This document shows positions 31,654 through 41,802 of a stretch of 48,630 nt of DNA, one piece after another. The DNA lies in the NCBI GenBank assembly GCA_013298565.1, contig JAAFIC010000013.1, forward strand, positions 1 through 48,630, in the 5' to 3' direction. The number at the start of each line of letters is the position of its first letter. Positions within the stretch are counted from its first letter, which is position 1. The position numbers and the translations under genes were made by a program. Origin of the DNA: Alphaproteobacteria bacterium. GTDB taxonomy: Bacteria; Pseudomonadota; Alphaproteobacteria; Elsterales; Elsteraceae. The notes under the pieces are model-generated. The model was not told the DNA's origin. It was given only the letters and a program-made list of their open reading frames with translations, and did not search any database.

Positions 31654-32115
31654 ATGAACCGCGTTATTCCGCGTTACGTACCGGCTAATTCCATCGAGGA
31701 TAAGCTGGGGTTTCTGATTACCGGGAAAACAAGCACGGGCCAGCGCGTTTATCTCACTCGCATCGGTAAATGGGGCGGGATCGGCGAGGCTTTGTTCTTT
31801 CTGGAAATGCTCGATGCTGCCGATAGCCTTAAGGCTATCAATATCGAAGAAACCTTGTTGGCCGACGGAATCGACCCCGCCAGCATTACCCTGGTGCGCG
31901 TTCATGCTTTCTTAGTGCCAACCGTGATCGGCGAGGCCGATTTGCGCCGCAAGCGCAAGGAACAGGCCCTGCGAAAACTGACCCCGGAGGAGATCGAAGC
32001 TATTGGTCTCAACCCAGATGGCACCGTTCCCGGTAGCGCCGAAAGCCGCCGCAACCGCAACGCTGGCCCCGCGCCGACGACCCCGCTGGCTGTGGATAAT
32101 GCAGACTTGCTCTAA
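31654..32115 (+). CDS. Conserved-looking hypothetical protein
   Basis: A 153-residue protein, not recognised. It starts MNRVIPRYVPANSIEDKLGF and has an N-terminal beta-rich part (FLITGKTSTGQRVYLTRIGK), a central LLADGIDPASITLVRVHAFL, a charged helix (RRKRKEQALRKLTPEEIEAI) and a low-complexity Ala/Pro/Asn tail. There is no signal peptide or membrane segment, so it is probably cytoplasmic. GAGAGGG lies upstream of the ATG. It follows DUF1192 by 18 bp and ends 4 bp before palindromic repeat copy 1. Confidence 0.65.
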   Translation: MNRVIPRYVPANSIEDKLGFLITGKTSTGQRVYLTRIGKWGGIGEALFFLEMLDAADSLKAINIEETLLADGIDPASITLVRVHAFLVPTVIGEADLRRKRKEQALRKLTPEEIEAIGLNPDGTVPGSAESRRNRNAGPAPTTPLAVDNADLL

Positions 32116-32119
32116 CCGC

Positions 32120-32258
32120 TATAGCGTCGTGCGTTAAATTAGACGCACGACGCTATAGGTTATTTTTTAGCCCTCGCCGGGCGGGCGCATCCGCGCCCTT
32201 GGCCGCCGCCGCAATGGCGGCCCCTAGAGCTGGGTCCGACTTAACGCATGCAACTCTA
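32120..32258 (+). repeat. Composite palindromic repeat, copy 1
   Basis: Left hairpin TATAGCGTCGTGCGT (32120-32134) with ACGCACGACGCTATA (32143-32157), then a T-rich bridge, the shared block TTAGCCCTCGCCGGGCGGGC onward to CTTGGCCGCCGCC, and a right TAGAGC (32225-32230)...CTCTA (32254-32258) pair. It shares this layout with 33989-34156 and 48483-48630. Here the inner GCCGCC/GGCGGC stem is shorter. The left hairpin plus T-run could terminate the upstream gene. Confidence 0.82.
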
Positions 32259-32281
32259 ATACGCTACCAAAAACCATGGAG

Positions 32282-32312
32282 ACCCGGCAGTCGTGAGACC
32301 GCCGGGTTTTTG
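32282..32312 (+). terminator. Rho-independent terminator
   Basis: ACCCGGC (32282-32288) and GCCGGGT (32301-32307) with a TTTTTGTT tract following on the plus strand. Confidence 0.75.
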
Positions 32313-32335
32313 TTGTGCGAGTTTACGCAACCCCA

Positions 32336-32367
32336 AAATAAAAGCGCCGATCTCGATAGAGACCGGC
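32336..32367 (-). terminator. Terminator of the OmpA-family gene
   Basis: On the minus strand GCCGGTCTC pairs with GAGATCGGC (one G-U), stem 32346-32367, followed by TTTTATTTT. It lies about 30 bp after the OmpA-family stop codon. Confidence 0.75.
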
Positions 32368-32398
32368 ACCCTTATCGTTAAGACTGATGTTTCCGGTA

Positions 32399-33253
32399 TT
32401 AGCGGATAGTCAGTTCCACGCGGCGGTTACGTCCTTCACGAACACCATCGGCGGTCGGGATAGCTGGTTCGGTTTCGCCGAGAGCCGTGACTGCGGTCCG
32501 TTCCGTGGCGATACCCTTGGCAACCAGCGCGCTCCGAACCGCATCGGCACGACGCAGCGAGAGGCGAGTGTTGTATTCCGGCGTCCCCGAACGATCGGCA
32601 TGGCCAACGATGGTGATGCGGGCATTGCCCGTGGCTTTTGCCGTCGCCGAGGCTTCGTCGATAATCCGCAGGCCAGCCGCATCAAGGCGCGCACTATCCC
32701 AAGCGAAGTAGATGATGAAGTTTTTGCTCAGCGAAGGCTGGGCAACCGGCGGCGTGGTCGGGGTCGCAACAGGAGTTACCAGTTGTGCCAAGGCATGTTC
32801 AAAAATGCTGCGGCACGAAGCAATGTCGGCAAGCTGGAAAGCTTCTTCTTCTTGCTCAACCCAGCAATCGAAAGCCACTTGTGCCTTAGCGGCAATAGCA
32901 GGCTTTGCGGCGCGGGCGTTTGCATCAAGCGCCTGAACCAGCTTGGCGCGTGCCGTACCGAGTTCCTGAGCCTTCTCCTGGGTTAGCGACCAGTTGGTCA
33001 GCACTTCCGGGAGGACATTTTCACCGCGCGATGCGGAAAGGCCCTTAGCCGCGAAGGTATAGGCATCGGGCCAATCCTTCATTTCATCCGATTCAAAAAT
33101 CGTGAGCGCGCGATATTCGGTGGTCAGCGCCTTCGTGAAGGCGGTCCCTTGCGACGGCGCGGCTGTATCCCGTAACGCTTCGATATCCATTGCACCGCAG
33201 CCCGTAAGAAGGGCCAGACCGGCAATCACACTAAACAGTTTAACCGACTTCAT
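32399..33253 (-). CDS. OmpA-family outer-membrane lipoprotein
   Basis: A 284-residue protein. A lipoprotein signal (KLFSVIAGLALLTGCGAM, lipobox LTGC) precedes a helical region with internal Cys residues, a Thr/Pro/Val linker (VTPVATPTTPPVAQP) and a C-terminal OmpA peptidoglycan-binding domain: NFIIYFAWDSARLDAAGLRI, ITIVGHADRSGTPEYNTRLS then LRRADAV, ending GRNRRVELTIR with the conserved Asp and Arg that grip diaminopimelate. It probably ties the outer membrane to the wall. AAGGAG precedes ATG 33253. It resembles Pal/YfiL-type anchors, but the helical N-part differs from Pal itself. Confidence 0.9.
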   Translation of the reverse strand: MKSVKLFSVIAGLALLTGCGAMDIEALRDTAAPSQGTAFTKALTTEYRALTIFESDEMKDWPDAYTFAAKGLSASRGENVLPEVLTNWSLTQEKAQELGTARAKLVQALDANARAAKPAIAAKAQVAFDCWVEQEEEAFQLADIASCRSIFEHALAQLVTPVATPTTPPVAQPSLSKNFIIYFAWDSARLDAAGLRIIDEASATAKATGNARITIVGHADRSGTPEYNTRLSLRRADAVRSALVAKGIATERTAVTALGETEPAIPTADGVREGRNRRVELTIR

Positions 33254-33589
33254 AGCGTTCTCCTTTTTTATCCCGTCAAAGCGCAAGAGTGATCGCACCT
33301 TTCGACGGGCTTTAAGACCTATATTCATGGTGCCAGTTGTACTGCCCTCTCGCTCTAGGAGCAAGCCCGAACCGACACTCTTGTGTATCACACGGCGAGA
33401 CAAATTGGTTTTTAGCGTCGAGTTGCTTATTTGTCGCAGAGGTGCAGTAAGACCACATCCCTGATTAAACCGACGATAGACCGAATGGTTCCAAAAATTT
33501 ACGGCCTTATCAGGCTTCTGCGCGACCCCCTTGCATCGTGGGCCGCGCTTGCCTATAAACTTACCGATAAGACGTGGTAACGCGCAATC
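33254..33589. other. Gene-free spacer (336 bp) before tRNA-Gly
   Basis: No credible gene on either strand. It should hold the minus-strand promoter of the OmpA-family gene and the plus-strand tRNA promoter. I see no repeat or known element in it. Confidence 0.5.
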
Positions 33590-33663
33590 GCGGGTGTAGC
33601 TCAATGGCAGAGCAGAAGCTTCCCAAGCTTACGACGAGGGTTCGATTCCCTTCACCCGCTCCA
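33590..33663 (+). tRNA. tRNA-Gly (anticodon CCC)
   Basis: Acceptor GCGGGTG/CACCCGC, D-arm GCTCAATGGCAGAGC, anticodon loop TTCCCAA (CCC), T-arm GGGTTCGATTCCC and encoded CCA (33661-33663). The anticodon stem has a G-A pair at 27-43. Its 3' end faces an integrase remnant, so it may once have served as an attachment site. Confidence 0.93.
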
Positions 33664-33740
33664 AGATTTCAATGACTTAGGCAAGGGCATAGATTTTTTG
33701 GGGCAATATAGGGCAATGCCCTTTGCCCCATAGGTGCGCC

Positions 33741-33926
33741 ATGCTAACCAAAATCTCTTCAGAAATTGAAAAAAGAGGACCGGCTCAGTATCGAGCACGG
33801 TTTGAGTGTTTTGCTGATAACGGCGTTAAGGCGCTGGATCAGAATAAGACCCTTGAGACTCGTGCTCTGGCCCAAGAATGGATATCGCTCAACCGGGGTA
33901 AGGTCGATGCGGAAGAGGGTGCCTGA
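33741..33926 (+). pseudogene. Truncated tyrosine-recombinase (integrase) N-terminus
   Basis: A 61-residue frame, start ATG 33741: EIEKRGPAQYRARFE, TLETRALAQEWISLNRGKVD then AEEGA and a stop. This resembles the N-terminal segment of phage-type integrases (ITKRGPxQYRARxRRKG... ETRAxAExWAxxxExEMDRG) but the catalytic core (Arg-His-Arg-Tyr) is missing. The position 78 bp after tRNA-Gly(CCC) is where integrases of tRNA-targeting elements lie. A GGGCA/TGCCC hairpin (33699-33730) precedes it, and a terminator (33942-33965) follows. Confidence 0.55.
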
Positions 33927-33941
33927 GAGCGCACAAAAAGA

Positions 33942-33965
33942 AACCGCCCCAGCGGTGGGGCGGTT
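33942..33965. terminator. Rho-independent-like hairpin after the integrase remnant
   Basis: AACCGCCCC (33942-33950) and GGGGCGGTT (33957-33965), 6-base loop. On the minus strand it is followed by CTTTTTGTGC, so it may work best in that direction. Confidence 0.6.
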
Positions 33966-33988
33966 CCAAGAAACAGAGACGCGAGCTT

Positions 33989-34156
33989 TAGAGCATCGTG
34001 CGTCAACTATGGCGCACGATGCTCTCGCTTTCTTTTAGCCCTCGCCGGGCGGGCGCGTCCGCGCCCTTGGCCGCCGCCTCAACCGACACGCTTGGCGTGT
34101 CAAACACGCCTGAGGCGGCTTATAGAGCCGCGCCAGAGTTAAAGCGCGCGGCTCTA
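33989..34156 (+). repeat. Composite palindromic repeat, copy 2 (most complete)
   Basis: Left hairpin AGAGCATCGTGCG (33990-34002) with CGCACGATGCTCT (34013-34025), T-rich bridge CGCTTTCTTTTAGCCCTCG, GC block, GCCGCCTCA (34071-34080) with TGAGGCGGC (34111-34119) enclosing GACACGC/GCGTGTC, and right hairpin TAGAGCCGCGC (34123-34133) with GCGCGGCTCTA (34146-34156). It shares layout with 32120-32258 and 48483-48630. The right hairpin abuts the copied rne 3' end at 34159. Confidence 0.85.
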
Positions 34157-34158
34157 GT

Positions 34159-34194
34159 GGTTAACGCCGCCACCAGCCACGCTTAGGCGGCAGG
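34159..34194 (-). repeat. 36-bp duplicate of the rne 3' end
   Basis: Identical (36 of 36) to 34225-34260, which encodes the RNase E terminus PPKRGWWRR and its stop. Thirty bp separate the two copies. It marks a small duplication beside the integrase remnant and repeat copy 2. Confidence 0.9.
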
Positions 34195-34226
34195 AAAAAG
34201 GAATGGTAAATACATGGATCAACAGG

Positions 34227-36866
<2,640 letters not shown>

Positions 36867-37298
36867 AAGGTATAAACTCCAGCAAACCCGGAGTGGCCAG
36901 CAACGCCAAACGACCGCCTAAAGCGGTTGAGCGGGGCGTTACGGTCAACACTTGGACTTGGAATAGGGACGGAGCGGTAGAACGATCTAATATCCCCACC
37001 CGAACAAAAGCCAAGGCGGCATAAGCCCCCTTGGGCGTCGGGTTTAAGCTGCGATGACCGCACGCGTTGGACACTAGACTGACGGCTCCTGGGTTAGACG
37101 CAAGACCATCTCGCGAAACCTGTTGGGGCGCGTGCCGGGGGGCAGAACCTACCGATCGTTCCGGGTAGCGCTAAACCCCCTCTAACGGGAATGGATCTTC
37201 CGTCTGAGCAGGGCCGTTCCACCCCTTACGGGCCGATAAGCCAACAACCGGAAAAAGATACGGGTTGACCTTGAAGTCACCGCCGATCCCGGACATGC
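36867..37298 (-). promoter_or_regulatory. Long structured 5' leader of rne
   Basis: About 430 nt with no gene. Directly before the start, ACTCC and GGAGT (36877-36893 region) form a hairpin that covers the GGAG ribosome-binding sequence. Upstream, AACGCC...GGCGTT encloses ACCGC/GCGGT (about 36902-36951). In E. coli the rne leader mediates autoregulation by RNase E; a similar role here is inferred from length and structure, not from matching sequence. Confidence 0.5.
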
Positions 37299-37304
37299 CA
37301 CGAC

Positions 37305-37333
37305 ACAATAGGGATTGTTACTCATAACGACAA
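37305..37333 (-). promoter_or_regulatory. Candidate rne promoter
   Basis: On the minus strand TTGTCG (37328-37333) and TATTGT (37305-37310) with a 17-bp spacer. Good fit to a sigma-70 promoter by eye. Confidence 0.4.
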
Positions 37334-37443
37334 TCATATTCCTCGCCCGATCTTAAGATTTACGGGGAGGTGCGGGCGGGACAAGTCGGCCCGAAAGCCG
37401 AAGGCGGGTTGCACCGCGCGATGCGCGCAGGCATCATGCCATC

Positions 37444-39105
37444 ATGATCGTATTCATGAGTTGTTTAACGGGAGTCTTTAAGGCTCCGCGCCGCTTGGGT
37501 TGGGCCGCCCTAAGCCTGCTGGCGCTGATGGTTCTGCTCCCGGCGCAAGGGCGGGCAGAAGCCGTTGCGACCGGTTGGCGCGTAGGGGTGCGCGACGGGG
37601 GGATCACCCGTTTCGTGCTCGATGTTTCAGAGCCAATCCCCGTGCGGGTGCAGCCGCGTGGGCCGGACCGCGTATTCATTGATCTAACCGGCATCACTGT
37701 GCGTTTGGATGAAAAGCCGCCGAAAGGGGGCCTCATTCAACGCGCGATCACATCCTTGGATGCGACCGGACGGCGCGGGATCGAGTTAGTGCTCGTCCGC
37801 CCGGCACAAATCCAGGCCGCCAGCCTGTTTCCGCCCGAAGGTCCGCAACGCTATCGGCTGGTGATTGATCTGGTTCCAGGAATGCCCGCACCCGTGACGC
37901 AAAGTGCGCCGCAGACCGTAACGCCAAGCCTGGGACTATCCGCGCCGCTTTTGGCCTCACCTGCGGCCCCGCCGTTTTCTAATACGGCCCCGATTCCGCT
38001 GACCGGACTCGGAGCCGCTCCCACAGTAGGGCTGCCGCCGATTGCCGAAACGCCGGGCAATCGGCTGCCCAACCGCGCTGCCGCGCCCCCCGGCCCCTTT
38101 CAAAGCCCACCGCCCGCCGCAGGTCAGGTTCAAGCTCTGCCACCGCCGCAACCGCCCGTCCCGCCGCCGGCAATCCCGCGCCCTAAAGTGCGGATTGAAA
38201 CGCTGGATGTCCCCAAGCCCGCCGCACTCGCGCCTGAAGGGGCGGCGAGTGCGCCCGCTGGCCCTTTTCTGGCGGCGCGGACTGAAGCAACTCCCTCGGC
38301 CTCTAATTCGGTTCCTGGTATTGTGTACGACCGCGCGCCCTATCGCTCCGTTCGCGTGATCGTGCCACTCGGCCCGCCGCGCTTTGCTGCGCCGTTGCCG
38401 CCGAAACCCGATTTACATGTTATTATGCTCGACCCCGGCCACGGCGGCAAAGACCCCGGTGCAACCTCCTATTCCGGTAAATTCGAGAAAGATATTGTGC
38501 TGGAGTATGCGCGCGCCATCCGCGAGCGGTTGGAGGCAACGGGGCGGTATCGTGTTTTCCTGACCCGCGATAGCGACGCGCTGTTGCCCTTGCGCGACCG
38601 GGTGGCCTTGGCGCGCAACACAAGAGCCGCTTTATTTATTTCGATCCACGCCGATGCGCTGGCCGACCGCAGCGTTTCGGGCATGTCGGTTTATACACTC
38701 TCCGATAAGGCGACCGACCGTGAAGCGGAAGCCTTAGCGACCAAGGAAAATAAGGCCGACATTATCACGGGGGCCGATTTGTCGGGGGCGACGGGTTCTG
38801 CCGCCTCTATTCTCATTGAGCTTGCCCAACGCGATACCCGTGCCACATCTCGGCAGTTCGCCGTTGTGTTAGCAGGCGAGCTTCGCCGTGATATTGCTCA
38901 GGTGAATAATGCCGTTCGGTCGGCGGGGTTTGCTGTGCTGACTGCGCCCGATATGCCGTCGGTCTTGTTGGAGTTGGGCTACATCTCCAACCCCGAGGAC
39001 GAGCGCCGCATTCTGGCCCCTGAGTTCCGCCGCAGTATCGCCGATGGCGTCGTGCGGGCAGTGGATATTATCGTCCCTAAGCTGATCGGCGCGCGCGCGG
39101 GGTAG
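37444..39105 (+). CDS. amiC: N-acetylmuramoyl-L-alanine amidase with AMIN domain (AmiC-like)
   Basis: A 553-residue exported protein: signal peptide (GWAALSLLALMVLLPAQGRA), AMIN domain (GITRFVLDVSEPIPVRVQPR, DRVFIDLTGITVRL, VLVRPAQIQA), a long Pro/Ala linker of about 170 residues, then a zinc amidase domain. The metal ligands are DPGHGGKDPGA (His), KFEKDIV (Glu) and ISIHADAL (His); the catalytic Glu is in LLELGYISNPEDERR. It cuts the peptide stem from glycan strands at division, guided by AMIN. No EnvC-like activator gene is adjacent. The start is uncertain: ATG 37444 or ATG 37456; neither has a strong ribosome-binding sequence. PBP1A follows. Confidence 0.9.
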   Translation: MIVFMSCLTGVFKAPRRLGWAALSLLALMVLLPAQGRAEAVATGWRVGVRDGGITRFVLDVSEPIPVRVQPRGPDRVFIDLTGITVRLDEKPPKGGLIQRAITSLDATGRRGIELVLVRPAQIQAASLFPPEGPQRYRLVIDLVPGMPAPVTQSAPQTVTPSLGLSAPLLASPAAPPFSNTAPIPLTGLGAAPTVGLPPIAETPGNRLPNRAAAPPGPFQSPPPAAGQVQALPPPQPPVPPPAIPRPKVRIETLDVPKPAALAPEGAASAPAGPFLAARTEATPSASNSVPGIVYDRAPYRSVRVIVPLGPPRFAAPLPPKPDLHVIMLDPGHGGKDPGATSYSGKFEKDIVLEYARAIRERLEATGRYRVFLTRDSDALLPLRDRVALARNTRAALFISIHADALADRSVSGMSVYTLSDKATDREAEALATKENKADIITGADLSGATGSAASILIELAQRDTRATSRQFAVVLAGELRRDIAQVNNAVRSAGFAVLTAPDMPSVLLELGYISNPEDERRILAPEFRRSIADGVVRAVDIIVPKLIGARAG

Positions 39106-39224
39106 GGCTTGTCATCCGTGCGGTCTTTGCACGCCCGCCTTGCAGTCGCTGCGACAAGAGTTCACCTTACCGCCGCCATTTTCTGATAAGAGATCAGAGT
39201 GATTTTAGAGGGTTCTGGCCGACC

Positions 39225-41771
39225 ATGCGGACTTGGTTTATCGCGATTCTATCGGTTTTGCTGATCGCCACGGTGGGGGCGCTTGGGGGTTTTGTGTGGG
39301 TGCTGCGCCATTATGGCGACCAGCTTCCCGATCACGGACAGTTGGCCGAATATCGCCCCCCCATCGTCACGCGGGTTCATGCGGGCGATGGGCGTTTGTT
39401 GGCAGAATTGGCGGCAGAAAAGCGCGTGTTCGTGCCGATTACCCTCATCCCCGCGCAGGTGAAGCAGGCGTTTATTTCCGCCGAGGATAAAAATTTCTAC
39501 ACCCATCCCGGCATTGATGCGGTGGGCCTTGGTCGGGCGATGGTGCAGAACCTTGGCTACTACCTGTCGGGCCGTCGCCTGATTGGGGCCTCCACGATCA
39601 CCCAACAGGTTACGCGCAGCTTTCTTCTGACCAACGAGCGCTCGATTGACCGCAAGATTAAGGAAATGATCTTATCAATCCGTATTGAACAGGCGCTCAC
39701 GAAGGATCACATCCTCGAACTCTATCTGAATGAGATCTATTTGGGATCGAGCGGTGGTTCCGGGGCTTACGGTGTCGCAGCGGCGGCACTGATGTACTTC
39801 AACAAGTCGCTCGATCAACTTACCTTGAGCGAGGCTGCCTTTCTGGCCGCCCTACCGAAAGCCCCTTCCAACTATAATCTCTCCACGCAGGCCGAGCGCG
39901 CCCGCATTCGCCGCGATTATGTGATCGACCGGATGCTGGAAGACGGGTTCGTGACCGTGGAAGAGGCGGCAAAGGCGAGGGACGAGGTGCTGACCGTTCG
40001 CCGCCGCGAGGCCGATGAAACCGTTAAGGCCGAATATTTCGCCGAAGAAGTGCGCCGCGAACTTGTGGCCCGCTATGGCGAAGAGGGTGCCTATCGCGGG
40101 GGGTACATGGTGCGGGCCTCGCTTGATCCGCGCTTGCAGGAAATCGCCGACCGCACGTTCCGCACTGGCTTGATCCGCTACGATCGCCGCCACGGCTGGC
40201 GCGGCCCGCTGGAAAAAGCGGTTCCGGTCAATGAGTGGCAGAAGATTCTTGCCACGCGAACGCCGCCGGGCGGGGCCGGGGGTTGGAGTCTTGCGCTAGT
40301 GCTGAAGGTGACGGATACCGCTGCCGAGATTGGCGTTCGGGAAAATCGGACTGAAACCAAGCCAGGTAAGATTCCGCTGTCCGAACTTGGCTGGGCGCGG
40401 CCCGTGTTGCCGGAGCAAAAGGTAGGCGCGCCGCCGAAGAAAGTGTCGGACGTGCTAACCGTGGGCGATCTTATTCTGGTTGAACCCGTGACCGCTACGC
40501 CCGACGGTAAAACTAAATATCCCGCCGAAACCTACGGCCTGCGCCAGCTTCCCGATGTATCGGGCGGCATGGTGGTGATGGACCCGCACACGGGCCGCGT
40601 GCTGGCCTTGGTTGGCGGTCTCAGCTTCGAGCAAAGTCAGTTCAACCGCGCCACGCAAGCCAAACGGCAACCGGGGTCCAGCTTCAAGCCGTTCGTTTAT
40701 ATGGCGGCGCTGGAGAATGGCTACACGCCCGCCTCGATCGTGCTCGATGCGCCGTTCGTGATGGATGACGGTTCGGGCAAAAAATGGCGGCCTGAGAATT
40801 ACACCGAAAAATTCTACGGCCCTAGTTCCTTGCGTCTCGGTATCGAGCAAAGCCGCAATCTGATGACCATTCGCCTTGCCTCCGCGATTGGTATGGAAAA
40901 AGTCGTTGATATTGCTGGGCGCTTCGGGATTACCGACACGCTGCCGCCGCTGCTCTCCATGTCGCTTGGGGCCGGTGAATCGACGCCGCTTAAGATGGCA
41001 GCAGCCTATGCGATGATCGCCAATGGCGGCAAAAAACTGGTGCCGACTGTGATTGACCGCGTGCAAGATCGTTACGGGGCGACCGTGTTCAAGCATGATC
41101 CGCGCGCCTGCGAGACTTGCGCGGTTGAAGCCTACGCGGGGGGGCTGCCGCCGTATCCCGCCGACAATCGGCCCCAAGTGATCGACGCGGCCACGGCGTT
41201 TCAGATGACCTCGATGCTGGAAGGCGTTGTTCAACGCGGTACGGGCGGGTCCATCGGTGCGGCACTCAAGCGGCCACTGGCGGGGAAAACCGGCACCAGC
41301 AATGATAGTTTTGATAATTGGTTTGTGGGCTATTCGCCCGATTTGGTCGTGGCGGCCTATATCGGCTTCGATCAGCCGCGCACCTTGGGCAAGGCGGAAA
41401 CCGGGGGTGGCAATATGGCCCCGATTTTCCGCGACTTTATGAAGGAAGCGCTGGACGGTGTGCCGCCGATTCCCTTCCGCGTTCCCCCCGGTCTGCGGAT
41501 GGTGCGCGTGAACCGGGAAACCGGTAAACTCGCCAGTGTTGGCGACTCAAAAGCGATTTTTGAAGCCTTCAAGCCCGGCACCGAGCCGGGCGCGGATGAT
41601 CCCGATAATCCAGACCCCTTGCTCGGCGACCTGCCACAAGGCTATAGCCTTGTGCCTGTTCCGGGGAGTGAAGGCGGCGGGGCGGACCCGGCAGCGGTTC
41701 CGCCTACAGGCGAAACACCCCCCCTCCCGCTACCCCCGCAGGCCCCGGCCAATCTGGGCGGAATTTACTAG
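39225..41771 (+). CDS. mrcA: Penicillin-binding protein 1A (bifunctional class A)
   Basis: An 848-residue inner-membrane enzyme with one N-terminal helix (IAILSVLLIATVGALGGFVW). The glycosyltransferase domain has FISAEDKNFYTHPGID, GASTITQQVTRS, KIKEMILSIRIEQ and LYLNEIYLG; an OB-like insert follows. The transpeptidase domain has QPGSSFKPFVYMAAL (SxxK), SRN and KTGTSND (KTG). It polymerises lipid II and crosslinks peptidoglycan. The C-terminus is Pro/Gly-rich. GAGGG precedes the ATG. It is 119 bp downstream of the amidase and 31 bp upstream of prfB; the amiC-mrcA-prfB order is common in Alphaproteobacteria. Confidence 0.95.
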   Translation: MRTWFIAILSVLLIATVGALGGFVWVLRHYGDQLPDHGQLAEYRPPIVTRVHAGDGRLLAELAAEKRVFVPITLIPAQVKQAFISAEDKNFYTHPGIDAVGLGRAMVQNLGYYLSGRRLIGASTITQQVTRSFLLTNERSIDRKIKEMILSIRIEQALTKDHILELYLNEIYLGSSGGSGAYGVAAAALMYFNKSLDQLTLSEAAFLAALPKAPSNYNLSTQAERARIRRDYVIDRMLEDGFVTVEEAAKARDEVLTVRRREADETVKAEYFAEEVRRELVARYGEEGAYRGGYMVRASLDPRLQEIADRTFRTGLIRYDRRHGWRGPLEKAVPVNEWQKILATRTPPGGAGGWSLALVLKVTDTAAEIGVRENRTETKPGKIPLSELGWARPVLPEQKVGAPPKKVSDVLTVGDLILVEPVTATPDGKTKYPAETYGLRQLPDVSGGMVVMDPHTGRVLALVGGLSFEQSQFNRATQAKRQPGSSFKPFVYMAALENGYTPASIVLDAPFVMDDGSGKKWRPENYTEKFYGPSSLRLGIEQSRNLMTIRLASAIGMEKVVDIAGRFGITDTLPPLLSMSLGAGESTPLKMAAAYAMIANGGKKLVPTVIDRVQDRYGATVFKHDPRACETCAVEAYAGGLPPYPADNRPQVIDAATAFQMTSMLEGVVQRGTGGSIGAALKRPLAGKTGTSNDSFDNWFVGYSPDLVVAAYIGFDQPRTLGKAETGGGNMAPIFRDFMKEALDGVPPIPFRVPPGLRMVRVNRETGKLASVGDSKAIFEAFKPGTEPGADDPDNPDPLLGDLPQGYSLVPVPGSEGGGADPAAVPPTGETPPLPLPPQAPANLGGIY

Positions 41772-41802
41772 CGTCGCACTCCGACGAGATGAGGATAAAG
41801 AC

